From Pauljensenia sp902373545 (GTDB taxonomy: Bacteria; Actinomycetota; Actinomycetes; Actinomycetales; Actinomycetaceae), in NCBI RefSeq assembly GCF_041432775.1, contig NZ_JAPWAG010000030.1, positions 1-27,887 of the forward strand: a stretch of DNA of 27,887 nt, written 5' to 3'. Positions 19,091 through 26,802 of the stretch are shown piece by piece. The notes under the pieces are model-generated. The model ran no database searches and was not told the origin of the DNA. It worked only from the letters and a program-made list of their open reading frames with translations. The position numbers and the translations under genes are program-made. The stretch's first letter is position 1; each line of letters starts with the position of its first letter.

Positions 19091-19370
19091 GGCATTCCTC
19101 CGTCATGTGGGCGCGCGGGTGCATCCGCGCCAGTGTGCAAGGCGGACGAGGTGTGCACATCACCTCATTCCGCCCGCCAGCCTAGCTAGGTCACCCTCAC
19201 CTCGCCGGGCACAGAAGTTTTCCGCGCATTTTCGGGCAACGAGGCCATGGATGGCCGCGCTCTCACCCAACATTTGCGCAACATTTCTTTGTTGTAAATG
19301 CCCGCCGCGGCCTCGCCGTCCGCGAACGCTCACGGACGCCGCTCCCGCTCACCCAACCCGCCCACGACAA
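19091..19370 (-). promoter_or_regulatory. Leader/promoter region of the menJ-like/nuo operon
   Basis: No gene is visible here. On the minus strand this region leads into the operon and holds three structures. A hairpin at 19141-19174 (GGCGGA/TCCGCC outer, GAGGTG/CACCTC inner, 7-base loop) would lie in the mRNA leader about 50-85 bases before the GTG start. CCTAGCTAGG (19181-19190) is a perfect 10-bp palindrome. CAACATTT occurs twice (19268-19275 and 19279-19286), 11 bases apart, as a direct repeat on one face of the helix. I could not fix a promoter with confidence. Confidence 0.45.
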
Positions 19371-19401
19371 AGGCCGGGACCCCGCGTAGGGACCCCGGCC
19401 T
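19371..19401 (-). terminator. menG terminator
   Basis: AGGCCGGG (19371-19378) pairs with CCCGGCCT (19394-19401), and inside it CCC (81-83) pairs with GGG (89-91). It begins 14 bases past the menG stop on the minus strand and is followed there by TTTGTC. Confidence 0.75.
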
Positions 19402-19414
19402 CGTCAGTGAAAAA

Positions 19415-20122
19415 TCACGGCAGCGGCTTGACCGCGCGGTGCATGCAGGCGATACCGCCGGTGAGATTGCGGTACTCGACCTCACTCCAGCCGTTCGCGG
19501 CGACCATGCGAGCGATCTCCTCCTGGGCCGGCCACTGGCGGATCGACTCGACCAGGTAGTCGTACGCTCCGTCGTTCGTGGACGCCAGGCGGGCCATCGT
19601 CGGCATAACCGTCTTCTGGTAGGCCGAGTACAAGCCGCGGAAGGCACGCGACGGCGGGGTGGAGAACTCCAGGATCACGAGGCGGCCGCGCGGACGCACG
19701 ACGCGCGCCATCTCGCGCAGCGCCAGAGCCGGGTCGGGAATATTGCGCAGGCCCCACGAGATGGTGACCGCGTCGAAGGAGCCGTCCTCGAAGTCCAGGT
19801 CCATCGCATTGCCGTGCACGAACTCGATCTCGGGGTGGCGCTCGCGGCCCACCTCGATCATGCCTTCGGACAGGTCGCAGGCGACGACCTCGGCGCCACC
19901 CTTGGCCAGGGCGACCGACGACGCGCCGGTGCCGGCGGCCAGGTCGAGAATGCGTTCGCCGGGGTGGGGCGCGACCGCCTTGCGCAGGGCGGTCATCCAC
20001 ACGTGGTTGAAACCGCCCGTCATCAGCGTGTCCATCATGTCGTACCGCGTCGCGACGGAGTCGAACATCGACGCAACTTCGGTGGGATCCTTGGTCAGAT
20101 CGGCGCGTGGGGTGTCAGTCAT
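19415..20122 (-). CDS. menG: Demethylmenaquinone methyltransferase
   Basis: 235 residues. This SAM-dependent C-methyltransferase of the UbiE/MenG family performs the last ring step of menaquinone synthesis (demethylmenaquinone to menaquinone). The N-terminus has the family pattern FDSVATRYDMMDTLMTGG (about 20-37). Motif I, LDLAAGTGASSVALA (about 59-73), binds SAM. DLSEGMIEVG is motif post-I, and ISWGLRNIPDPALALREMARV is the family's central signature. Start ATG 20122 has GGGAGG eight bases upstream. The gene runs divergently from menF and has its own terminator, so it need not be part of the nuo operon downstream. Confidence 0.95.
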   Translation of the reverse strand: MTDTPRADLTKDPTEVASMFDSVATRYDMMDTLMTGGFNHVWMTALRKAVAPHPGERILDLAAGTGASSVALAKGGAEVVACDLSEGMIEVGRERHPEIEFVHGNAMDLDFEDGSFDAVTISWGLRNIPDPALALREMARVVRPRGRLVILEFSTPPSRAFRGLYSAYQKTVMPTMARLASTNDGAYDYLVESIRQWPAQEEIARMVAANGWSEVEYRNLTGGIACMHRAVKPLP

Positions 20123-20163
20123 GCGTTAATCCTCCCACGTCTTTCAGCGTGCCGCCGCCCCTG

Positions 20164-20173
20164 CTTCTACCAT
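20164..20173. promoter_or_regulatory. Overlapping divergent -10 elements for menG and menF
   Basis: TACCAT (20168-20173, + strand) lies eight bases before the menF ATG at 20181, which would place the transcription start at the ATG itself (leaderless mRNA). TAGAAG on the minus strand (20169-20164) could be the -10 of menG with a leader of about 35 bases. The two elements overlap, so the promoters may compete. No good -35 is visible for either. Confidence 0.4.
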
Positions 20174-20180
20174 TGGACGC

Positions 20181-21407
20181 ATGCATGACGACTTTGGATG
20201 CTCGCGCCTTGTATTTCGGGCGTTGGTCCTGCCCCCGCAGCACCCGGGGTCTACTTGCTCACTGACTTCTCTGCTCCCTTCATCGGGCGGCGCGGCCTGG
20301 TTCGGCGAGCGCCGCTCCATGATCGGCCTGAGCCGCGCCGTGACGCTCGAGTCCGCCTCCCCCGACGCGATCACCCGCGTGCGCCGCGCGTGGGAGGCCA
20401 CCCCGGCCTCGCCCCTGGAGGAGGGCGCCCCCTCCCCCGTCCTGTTCGCGTCCTTCGCGTTCCGCTCCCCCGCCCGCTCGGTGGCGTTCGTCCCGGCTCT
20501 GACCCTCATCGACGAGGCCGGGGCGCGTTGGGCGATCACCGCCGGCATCGGGGATGCTCCGGATCCGCTGGCTGCCGTGTCCGAGGCCGTGGCGGCAGCG
20601 CGGCCGACCGCTCGCGTGCCCGAGTCTTTAACCTTTGGCCAGGGGTCGATGTCGCGGACCCAGTGGCGCGATTCGGTGCGCTCGATGGCGGCGCGCCTGC
20701 GCGAGGGCGCGGCCGACAAGGCCGTCATGGCGCGCGACATGACGATCCGCTGCCCGCACGGCTTCGACGAGCGCTTCCTGCTCGAACGCCTGAGCGACCT
20801 GTACCCGTCGACGTGGCGTTTCTGCGTTGATTCGCTGGTGGGGGCGTCGCCGGAGATGCTGATCGCCGCCGCCTGCGGGACCGCGTCGTCGCGCGTCCTG
20901 GCAGGCACGTGTCAGCCCGGCGAGGGGCAGGCCCTGGCGTCGAGTGCGAAGGACCTGCGCGAACACGCACTGGCGTCGGAGTCCGTGTCCTCCATCCTGG
21001 AGCGCCTGTGCCTGGACGTGCGCACACAGGGCCCGTTCCTGCTCACCCTCCCCAACGTCACCCACCTGGCGACAGACGTGCGCGCCCGGCTCGGGTCGGC
21101 GCACCTGCTGGACCTGGTCGCCGCCCTGCATCCGACGGCGGCCGTGTGCGGCACTCCCCGCGACGCCGCGATGCGCCTCATCGAAGAGCTGGAGGACACC
21201 GAGCGCGGCCGCTACTCCGGGCCGGTGGGCTGGGTCGACACGGCCGGCAACGGCGAGTTCGCGATCGCCCTGCGATGCGGCCTGGCCTCCGGGACTCGCC
21301 TGCGCCTGTTTGCCGGGGCAGGCATCATGCCGGATTCGGACCCCGACTTGGAGTTGACCGAGACCGAGGCCAAGATGCGCCCGCTCCTGGACGCCCTCGG
21401 GGTGTGA
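20181..21407 (+). CDS. menF: Isochorismate synthase
   Basis: 408 residues. It belongs to the chorismate-binding family and converts chorismate to isochorismate, the entry step of menaquinone synthesis. Family motifs lie in order in the C-terminal half: VGASPEMLIA, LAGTCQPGEG, SAKDLREHALA, HPTAAVCGTPRDAA, GRYSGPVGWVD and ALRCGLASGTRLRLFAGAGI, ending in ETEAKMRPLLDALG. Isochorismate synthases for siderophores (EntC/DhbC) and salicylate look similar, so the call rests on the men neighbours. The start at 20181 fits a leaderless transcript, and no Shine-Dalgarno is seen. It is convergent with the protease gene and separated from it by the repeat array. Confidence 0.93.
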   Translation: MHDDFGCSRLVFRALVLPPQHPGSTCSLTSLLPSSGGAAWFGERRSMIGLSRAVTLESASPDAITRVRRAWEATPASPLEEGAPSPVLFASFAFRSPARSVAFVPALTLIDEAGARWAITAGIGDAPDPLAAVSEAVAAARPTARVPESLTFGQGSMSRTQWRDSVRSMAARLREGAADKAVMARDMTIRCPHGFDERFLLERLSDLYPSTWRFCVDSLVGASPEMLIAAACGTASSRVLAGTCQPGEGQALASSAKDLREHALASESVSSILERLCLDVRTQGPFLLTLPNVTHLATDVRARLGSAHLLDLVAALHPTAAVCGTPRDAAMRLIEELEDTERGRYSGPVGWVDTAGNGEFAIALRCGLASGTRLRLFAGAGIMPDSDPDLELTETEAKMRPLLDALGV

Positions 21408-21446
21408 CGGCGGCCCGCTGGCGCGCTCAAGCTCGTTGCTCTCCTT

Positions 21447-21606
21447 CGCGGATAGGTAACGAGCACGCGGATAGGTAACGAGCACACGGATAGGTAGCGG
21501 GCACGCGGATAGGTAACGAGCACGCGGATAGCTTATGAACATACGGATAGCTTCGTAACCTATCCGCGAGTGGATAACCTATCCGCGAAGACGAAACCTA
21601 TCCGCG
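21447..21606. repeat. 19-bp direct/inverted repeat array (segmented hairpin)
   Basis: Six direct units start at 21447, 21466, 21485, 21504, 21523 and 21542, exactly 19 bases apart. Units 1, 2 and 4 are CGCGGATAGGTAACGAGCA; 3, 5 and 6 are variants. Three inverted cores AACCTATCCGCG follow at 21557, 21576 and 21595, again 19 apart. Units 4, 5 and 6 face inverted cores 3, 2 and 1 on one common axis (21555), giving helices of about 11, 9 and 7 pairs separated by 7-base internal loops. The intergenic region between menF and the protease (21408-21752) holds this array and the terminator, and no gene. Confidence 0.85.
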
Positions 21607-21700
21607 AGCGCCCAAACAACAAGGCCATCCGCGCCTCTCCCCACGCCAGAGGCAGGCCCAGCAACGCAACACGCCCCTGCCCCCGCCCCGCCACACGCAC

Positions 21701-21733
21701 AGGCCCGCCATCCCACGAGGGGACGGCGGGCCT
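21701..21733. terminator. Terminator between convergent menF and protease genes
   Basis: AGGCCCGCC (21701-21709) pairs with GGCGGGCCT (21725-21733), extended by TCCC/GGGA inside (21711-21714/21720-21723). It starts 20 bases past the protease stop on the minus strand and could also stop transcripts from menF. There is no T-run. Confidence 0.7.
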
Positions 21734-21752
21734 CGTCAATGACGAGCGCGAA

Positions 21753-23321
21753 TTAGGAACCCTGGATCGTAACGGCGACGTCCTGAGTCGAGCCGTCCCG
21801 AGCGATCGTCAGGTTGATCGTGTCGCCCGCCTTGTAGCGGCGCACATAGCCGATGAGCTGCTTGGGGCTGGTGACTTCCTGGCCTTCGACCTTGAGGATG
21901 ACGTCCCCGGCGCGCAGCCCGGCAGCGGCGGCACCGGAGCCGGAGGAAACCTCCTGAACCTGCGCGCCGACGTAGGTGTCGGAGCCGACGGTGGCGGTCG
22001 CGGCCTTGACGGTGACGCCGAGCAGGCCGTGGGAGGCGAAGCCGTTGGTGATGAGCTGTTCGGCAATGGACACCGTCAGGTCTGAGGGGATCGCGAAGCC
22101 CAGGCCGATCGAGCCAGCCTGCCCATCCTCTGAGGTGGCGAGCGACTTGATCGAGGAGTTAATGCCGATCACCGCGCCGGTCGAGTCGAAGAGCGGGCCG
22201 CCGGAGTTGCCCGGGTTGATCGAGGCGTCAATCTGGATCGCGTTGGTGATGACCAGGTCGGAGGAGGCCTGCGTCTGATCCTGCGAGGCGGAGCCCTCGT
22301 CCATGGAGACCTCCACGGGGCGGTTGAGCGCGGACACGATGCCGGTCGTGACCGTGTTCGACAGGCCCAGCGGCGCGCCGATCGCCATGACGGGGGCGCC
22401 GACCTGGAGGTTCTGCGAGCTCGCGAAGCGCGCGACCGTCAGGTTCGACGGCGGATTTTCCAGGCGGATGACGGCCAGGTCGGTGGTCTTGTCGTGGCCG
22501 ACGATGCGCGCGGCGTACAGGCGCCCGTCCGCCAGGGTGACCTGAAGCTGGCCGCCGTCGATTGCCGGGGAGATCACGTGGTAGTTGGTGACGATGTCAC
22601 CCTGGGCGTCGTAGATGACGCCGGAACCGGTGCCGCCCGAGGACGCTCCCTGGCTCTGGATGGTGACGACCGCGGGGGACACGGCCGCGGCGACTGCGGT
22701 CCAGTCGGCGACGTCGCTCGACGCGGGCACGGTCGCGACGGTGCCGTTGTTGAGGTTCTCCGCCGTGGCGACGCGCAGCAGCTCGGGGCGCACGTACAGC
22801 ATCGCGCCCAGGGTCAAGCCGATCGTCAGGAGCATTGCGCCCAGCAGGGCGACCCACCCGGGTCCGCGCTTCTTGATGATGATGGTTTGTCCGGGTTCCG
22901 GGGACGAGGCCGGGGCCGCGTATCCGGTGACCGGCATTCCTGCGGGGGGCGCGTAGGTGCCGCCCGAGGCCTCGCCGCGCTCTGCGCCCGGCGCGGAGTG
23001 CGCGGGGGCGGCGGGGGTGGCAGGTGCCGGGATCGTTGTGGCCGCGCGCATCTCTTGAGTGGCGTCACGCTCGGTCTGCGCCTGCGCGGCGGCCGCTCCA
23101 CCCACAGTAGGCCTGGACGCGGCGTCATGATCGGCTTGCGCGGGTGCCGGGATCGTTGTGGCCGCGCGCATCTCCTGGGCGTCACGCTCGGTCTGCGCCT
23201 GCGCGGCGGCCGCTCCACCCACAGTAGGCCTGGACGCGGCGTCGTAGGAGGAGCGCGGGTAGCTGGGCGCGGGCTGGGTGCCAGAGCCGGTGTCGGGGGC
23301 TGGAATACGAGGCTCAGTCAT
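21753..23321 (-). CDS. HtrA/DegP-type membrane-anchored serine protease with PDZ domain
   Basis: 522 residues. A Pro/Ala-rich cytoplasmic segment (1-150) is followed by one membrane helix (about 156-177), then a trypsin-like protease domain outside the membrane with the triad His248 (TNYHVI), Asp281 (TTDLAVIRL) and Ser373 (NPGNSGGPLFD), and a C-terminal PDZ domain (about 430-515, GLRAGDVILKVEGQEV). This is the layout of actinobacterial HtrA/PepD proteases in envelope protein quality control. Residues about 27-61 and 66-101 are near-identical tandem copies. Start ATG 23321 has AGAGG six bases upstream. The gene interrupts the men genes, but nothing suggests a role in quinone synthesis. Confidence 0.93.
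   Translation of the reverse strand: MTEPRIPAPDTGSGTQPAPSYPRSSYDAASRPTVGGAAAAQAQTERDAQEMRAATTIPAPAQADHDAASRPTVGGAAAAQAQTERDATQEMRAATTIPAPATPAAPAHSAPGAERGEASGGTYAPPAGMPVTGYAAPASSPEPGQTIIIKKRGPGWVALLGAMLLTIGLTLGAMLYVRPELLRVATAENLNNGTVATVPASSDVADWTAVAAAVSPAVVTIQSQGASSGGTGSGVIYDAQGDIVTNYHVISPAIDGGQLQVTLADGRLYAARIVGHDKTTDLAVIRLENPPSNLTVARFASSQNLQVGAPVMAIGAPLGLSNTVTTGIVSALNRPVEVSMDEGSASQDQTQASSDLVITNAIQIDASINPGNSGGPLFDSTGAVIGINSSIKSLATSEDGQAGSIGLGFAIPSDLTVSIAEQLITNGFASHGLLGVTVKAATATVGSDTYVGAQVQEVSSGSGAAAAGLRAGDVILKVEGQEVTSPKQLIGYVRRYKAGDTINLTIARDGSTQDVAVTIQGS
23023..23243 (-). repeat. In-frame tandem duplication in the protease N-terminus
   Basis: The segments 23023-23126 and 23143-23243 are nearly identical and differ mainly by a 3-base indel (one Thr codon) and a few substitutions next to it. 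They encode repeated DAASRPTVGGAAAAQAQTER... units 39 residues apart. The near identity at DNA level, including silent positions, points to a recent duplication. Confidence 0.9.
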
Positions 23322-23654
23322 GGTTTCCTCTAGTGTCAGTTCATTAGTTATTCACCAGTATGAGGCGTTTCTTCCAACGAGCACTGGAAGCGCCCTGTGA
23401 GTTTCCTGAATGATGGACCCGCGCATGCGGCGGGTACCACCGCGCGCACGAACGAAGGCCCCCCAAATCTCGCACGCAATTCCCTTACTACAACTTTCAA
23501 CCAACCCCACAAACGTTGCAATTCCAACAACTCGATTTCAAATCTTGAAATACTCACGCAGGAATTACGTGCGACATTGTTGGGGAACCGTACCAAGGTG
23601 GAGCGGTGCATGGAGAGCGCGGACGGTAGAAGCCCTCAGGCCCGCGCACGCGAC
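23322..23654. other. AT-richer intergenic region upstream of the protease
   Basis: I see no gene; the 87-residue minus-strand frame here has no recognisable domain or good start. Base composition is much richer in A+T at about 23460-23600 than in the neighbouring genes. Two operator-like palindromes lie there: ATTTCAA-atc-TTGAAAT (23535-23551, perfect 7-bp arms) and the near-palindrome GTTGCAATTCCAAC (23515-23528). The protease promoter should lie closer to 23340-23380, where AT-rich hexamers such as TAACTA occur on the minus strand. Confidence 0.45.
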
Positions 23655-25367
23655 CTAGGAGGCGTTCAGCGCGTTGCGCGCCTGCGCGTACAGGTGGGCC
23701 GCCCGCTCGACGGGCGCGTGGATGAGGCGCGGCCCGGCCGGCGGATCAGCGAGAACCGCGGCAAGCTCGCTCGGGGTGGCTGCGCGCGCAAAGCCGACGC
23801 CGTAGGCGGCGGCGAGCGCCTCGTAGTTGACGTGTTGGGCGACGCCAAACCAGCGGTCGTAGGCCTCGGGAGTGGCAGCATTCCCATGCTCGAGGGTGGC
23901 GAAGATGCCGCCCCCCTCGTCGTCGGCGACGATGATGTCAAGCTCGGCCCCCGTGGCCGCCGCGAGCGCCAGCGAGGAGGCGTCGTGGCATAGGGTCAGG
24001 TCGCCCATGACGGCAGTAACGCGCGAGGCCTGGGCTCGGCCGCGAGCATCGTCGCGCGGTTCGCCAGCTCGGTCAGGCGTGGCTATGCGGGCGCTGCCGA
24101 GTCCGGCGGCGATGCCGACGGCGGTGGCAATGGTGCCGTCGATGCCAGCTTGGCCGCGGTTTGAGAACACGGGTCGGCCCGCCAGGGATTCAACCGCCAG
24201 GTCGAAGGCGCGCACGGGGTTAGAGGCCCCCAGCACGAGGGGCCCGCGAGTCACCGAGGCGACGGCGCGCGCCAGAGAGAGCATGGTGCGCCCAGACCCC
24301 GCGGCCAGGAGAGCGTCGATGCGCAGGCCTGCCTCGTCGGCGGCGGCGTGCACGCGGGCGGCCCACTCGGCGCCACAGGTCGGCCGCAGGGGCGCGGCCA
24401 GGGCAGGAACGATGACGGAGGCGTTGCCGGAGATGTCCACCCAGGGTGCGTGGGCGTCGACGACGACCACGCGCACGTCGGGGCGCGCGAGCAGCGCGTG
24501 GATGGGCCGCGACAGGGTGGGTCTGCCGGTCACGACGACGGTGTCCACCTCGCCCGCCAGGGGGGAGGAGACGATGGCTTGTTCGTAGGGGGTCACTCCC
24601 CCGCCCGCCCACGCCCCGGAGGCGGGCTCGGCCAGGAGCGGGAACCCGGAGGCGCGCGACCACTGCGCTGCGAGGGGCGACGCTCCCTCGCCGGCGACGA
24701 TCAGCCCGGCGCGTGCGGCCCCTACGACGTCCTCCCAGCGCTCGGGCGCGGCGCTGGTGGGCTGCACCCGGGTCGGGCGCGGGACGAACGAGGCCATGGC
24801 CTCGTCCTGCGAATCGCCCGCGGCACCGGACGCCCGCGACTGCGGCGTGAGCGGATCGCGGAAGGCGACGTTGATCTGAACGGGTCCGGGCGTGCCGGTG
24901 GGCGCCCCGCAGGCGGCAGCGACGGCGCGCGAGAGCTGGCCGACGAGCGCGCGCGAGGGCTCCTGCGGTTCCAGGTCGACGCAGGCGCGCGCGTGCACGC
25001 CGAAGAGGCCGGACTGGAAGGTGGCTTGGGATGCGCCGACGCCGCGCAGCTCGCCGGGCCGATCGGCGCTCATGACGAGGAGGGGCAGGCGCGCGTGGGA
25101 GGCCTCGAGGACGGCGGGGGTCAGCTCGGCGACGGCGGTGCCGGAGGTGACAATGACGGCTGGCAGCGCGCCGGTGCGGGCCAGGCCCACGGCCGCAAAA
25201 CCGGCGCCGCGTTCGTCGAGGACGGGCATGGCATGCCCGCCGAACGCCCCGGATTCGAGGGCGTAGGCGAAGGGCGCGCTGCGCGAGCCCGGGCAGTACA
25301 GGACGTGCGTGAGGCCCAGGTCATCCAGGGTGGACAGGATCGCGCGGGCGGTGTCGACGGAGGGCAT
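23655..25367 (-). CDS. menD: 2-succinyl-5-enolpyruvyl-6-hydroxy-3-cyclohexene-1-carboxylate synthase (SEPHCHC synthase)
   Basis: 570 residues. This thiamine-diphosphate enzyme joins isochorismate with 2-oxoglutarate in menaquinone synthesis. The N-terminal YCPGSRSAPFAYAL (24-37) is the MenD form of the TPP enzyme N-domain. GTAVAELTPAVLEASHARLPLLV follows near residue 75, and the C-terminal GDLTLCHDASSL with IIVADDEGGGIFATLEHG is the Mg/TPP-binding motif. It starts 9 bases after the menC stop with no good Shine-Dalgarno, so it probably depends on coupling to menC. No clear terminator follows before the protease, so read-through is possible. Confidence 0.95.
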   Translation of the reverse strand: MPSVDTARAILSTLDDLGLTHVLYCPGSRSAPFAYALESGAFGGHAMPVLDERGAGFAAVGLARTGALPAVIVTSGTAVAELTPAVLEASHARLPLLVMSADRPGELRGVGASQATFQSGLFGVHARACVDLEPQEPSRALVGQLSRAVAAACGAPTGTPGPVQINVAFRDPLTPQSRASGAAGDSQDEAMASFVPRPTRVQPTSAAPERWEDVVGAARAGLIVAGEGASPLAAQWSRASGFPLLAEPASGAWAGGGVTPYEQAIVSSPLAGEVDTVVVTGRPTLSRPIHALLARPDVRVVVVDAHAPWVDISGNASVIVPALAAPLRPTCGAEWAARVHAAADEAGLRIDALLAAGSGRTMLSLARAVASVTRGPLVLGASNPVRAFDLAVESLAGRPVFSNRGQAGIDGTIATAVGIAAGLGSARIATPDRAGEPRDDARGRAQASRVTAVMGDLTLCHDASSLALAAATGAELDIIVADDEGGGIFATLEHGNAATPEAYDRWFGVAQHVNYEALAAAYGVGFARAATPSELAAVLADPPAGPRLIHAPVERAAHLYAQARNALNAS

Positions 25368-25376
25368 GGGCCCAGC

Positions 25377-26435
25377 CTACCGGGATCCCGCCCCCAGGTG
25401 CTCAGCCATGCCTTCGAGGCGCATTCCCCAGCGGCTCACGAGGTCGGAGTCCTGCGGGCCGCGCCCGATGAGGTCCAGGTCGGGTTCGAGGCGCCCCACG
25501 GGCAGGCGGCCGCGCTCGGGCACGAGGGGGGTGGTGACGTCCGCGACGAGCAACGAGGCCGTGGCCAGTCCGGCCGCCCGGGGGATGCCGGGCACGGCGG
25601 CGGCAGCGGCGACGCCGACGGACAGGCCCACGGACGTTTCGAGGGCGGATGAGACGACGACGCCGAGGCCGCACTTGCGGGCGACCTTCAGGGCGGAGCG
25701 CACGCCTCCGAGGGGCGCGACCTTGATGATGACGACGTCGGCGGCTTCCTTGCGGGCCACCTCGAGGGGGTCTTCGGCGCGGCGTATGGATTCGTCGGCG
25801 GCGATGGGCACGTCGACGCTGCGGCGCACCTCGGCGAGTTCGTCGACGGTCAGGCAGGGCTGTTCGACGTATTCGATGGGGACGACGCCGGCGGCCTCGG
25901 CCATGGCGGGGATGGCGGCGCGCGCCTCGTCGACCTCCCACGCGCCGTTGGCGTCGAGGCGGATCATCGCCTGCCCGCCCACGGTCTCACGCAGGGCGTC
26001 GGCGACGGCGGCGATGCGCGCGCAGTCGCGCGAGATGCTCACGCCGGGTTCGGCGACCTTGATTTTCGCGGTCGCGCACCCGCCGGAGGCCCTGACTCGG
26101 TCGTAGGCCTCTTCGGGGGAGATAATTGGAACGGTCACATTGACGGGCACGTACTTGCGCCGGGGCACGGGCGGGAAGCGGCGCGCGGACTCGAGGGCGG
26201 CGCCCAGCCAGCGCGAGGATTCGGCGTCGTCATAGTTCCAGAAGGGGGCGGCTTCGCCCCATCCGGCGTGGCCGTGAAGAAGGAGGCCCTCGCGGCGAGT
26301 CACCCCACGGAAGCGTGTGGTCATCGCTACCTTGTACACGAGAATGTCGTCGACACCTTCGAGGGCGTAGCGCGTCTGACGACTCAACTGACGCATGGGA
26401 ATACGCATAAGCGTGGCGTACTGCGAAGCGTTCAT
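25377..26435 (-). CDS. menC: o-Succinylbenzoate synthase
   Basis: 352 residues, enolase superfamily; it dehydrates SHCHC to o-succinylbenzoate. Catalytic residues are all visible: Lys124-x-Lys126 (KIK), metal ligands Asp161 (RLDANGAW), Glu191 (YVEQPC) and Asp214 (AADES), and Lys238 (VVIIKVAP) on the opposite side. The conserved fold begins near residue 28, so the first 25 or so residues are an extension. ATG 26435 is nevertheless favoured because AAGGAGGGG lies only four bases upstream. The gene heads the menC-menD pair and is divergent from menB. Confidence 0.94.
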   Translation of the reverse strand: MNASQYATLMRIPMRQLSRQTRYALEGVDDILVYKVAMTTRFRGVTRREGLLLHGHAGWGEAAPFWNYDDAESSRWLGAALESARRFPPVPRRKYVPVNVTVPIISPEEAYDRVRASGGCATAKIKVAEPGVSISRDCARIAAVADALRETVGGQAMIRLDANGAWEVDEARAAIPAMAEAAGVVPIEYVEQPCLTVDELAEVRRSVDVPIAADESIRRAEDPLEVARKEAADVVIIKVAPLGGVRSALKVARKCGLGVVVSSALETSVGLSVGVAAAAAVPGIPRAAGLATASLLVADVTTPLVPERGRLPVGRLEPDLDLIGRGPQDSDLVSRWGMRLEGMAEHLGAGSR

Positions 26436-26439
26436 CGCT

Positions 26440-26448
26440 CCCCTCCTT
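26440..26448 (-). promoter_or_regulatory. Strong ribosome binding site of menC
   Basis: AAGGAGGGG, read on the minus strand, ends four bases before ATG 26435. It decides the menC start in favour of the first ATG rather than the ATG ten codons in. Confidence 0.7.
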
Positions 26449-26789
26449 ACATATCGGTAATATTGTCGCGCATGCTGCCCTCAAGCTCAACTGCTTCACG
26501 CTACCACTTGTAAGACATTTTGCGCTAACTATAAATAAGTGACAGACTCTCAACACCTACCAAACACCTGGCAAATAAAGACATCTCACACCTCACAGGA
26601 AAAGTGACTAGTTATCACCATCTAGACACCCTCTCGCCTTTCGGTCATTCCGTGCGGTTAGCTTGCCAGCAGGTGCGACGCGCAGCCACGCAGGCGACCT
26701 CCCCGGTTGGACACGCGGCCCTCCGCCCCCTTCCCCAGCCGACTGCGAGACCCGGCCCGGTGCCGAAAGCCCGCCCCGGCCTCGTCCAT
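26449..26789. other. Divergent menC/menB intergenic region
   Basis: No gene is visible. The stretch 26500-26620 is markedly AT-richer than the neighbours and should hold the promoters for menC. GTGA-CTAGTTA-TCAC (26604-26618) is an inverted repeat with 4-bp arms that resembles a CRP/FNR-family half-site pair, but with a 7-base instead of 6-base spacer. It lies roughly midway between the two start codons. Confidence 0.35.
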
Positions 26790-26795
26790 TAGAAT
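26790..26795 (+). promoter_or_regulatory. menB -10 element, probably leaderless
   Basis: TAGAAT ends eight bases before ATG 26803, so transcription would begin at or within a base or two of the start codon. GAGG sits only one base before the ATG, too close to act as a Shine-Dalgarno. No convincing -35 is visible. Confidence 0.45.
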
Positions 26796-26802
26796 CCGAG
26801 GC

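Noticed and set aside
21447..21606. CRISPR array
   Set aside because: Units are 19 bases in total with only 7-base spacers, followed by inverted copies; there are no cas genes. Real arrays have repeats and spacers of about 25-40 bases each.
21753..23321. Protease as a dedicated part of menaquinone synthesis
   Set aside because: The domain layout is that of general envelope HtrA proteases; location alone is not evidence of a pathway role.
23348..23611. 87-residue minus-strand frame between menD and the protease
   Set aside because: No recognisable domain, poor start context, and it covers the probable protease promoter.
26230..26556. Minus-strand frame overlapping the menC start region
   Set aside because: Out of frame with menC and the menC start is well supported by its ribosome site and catalytic residues.
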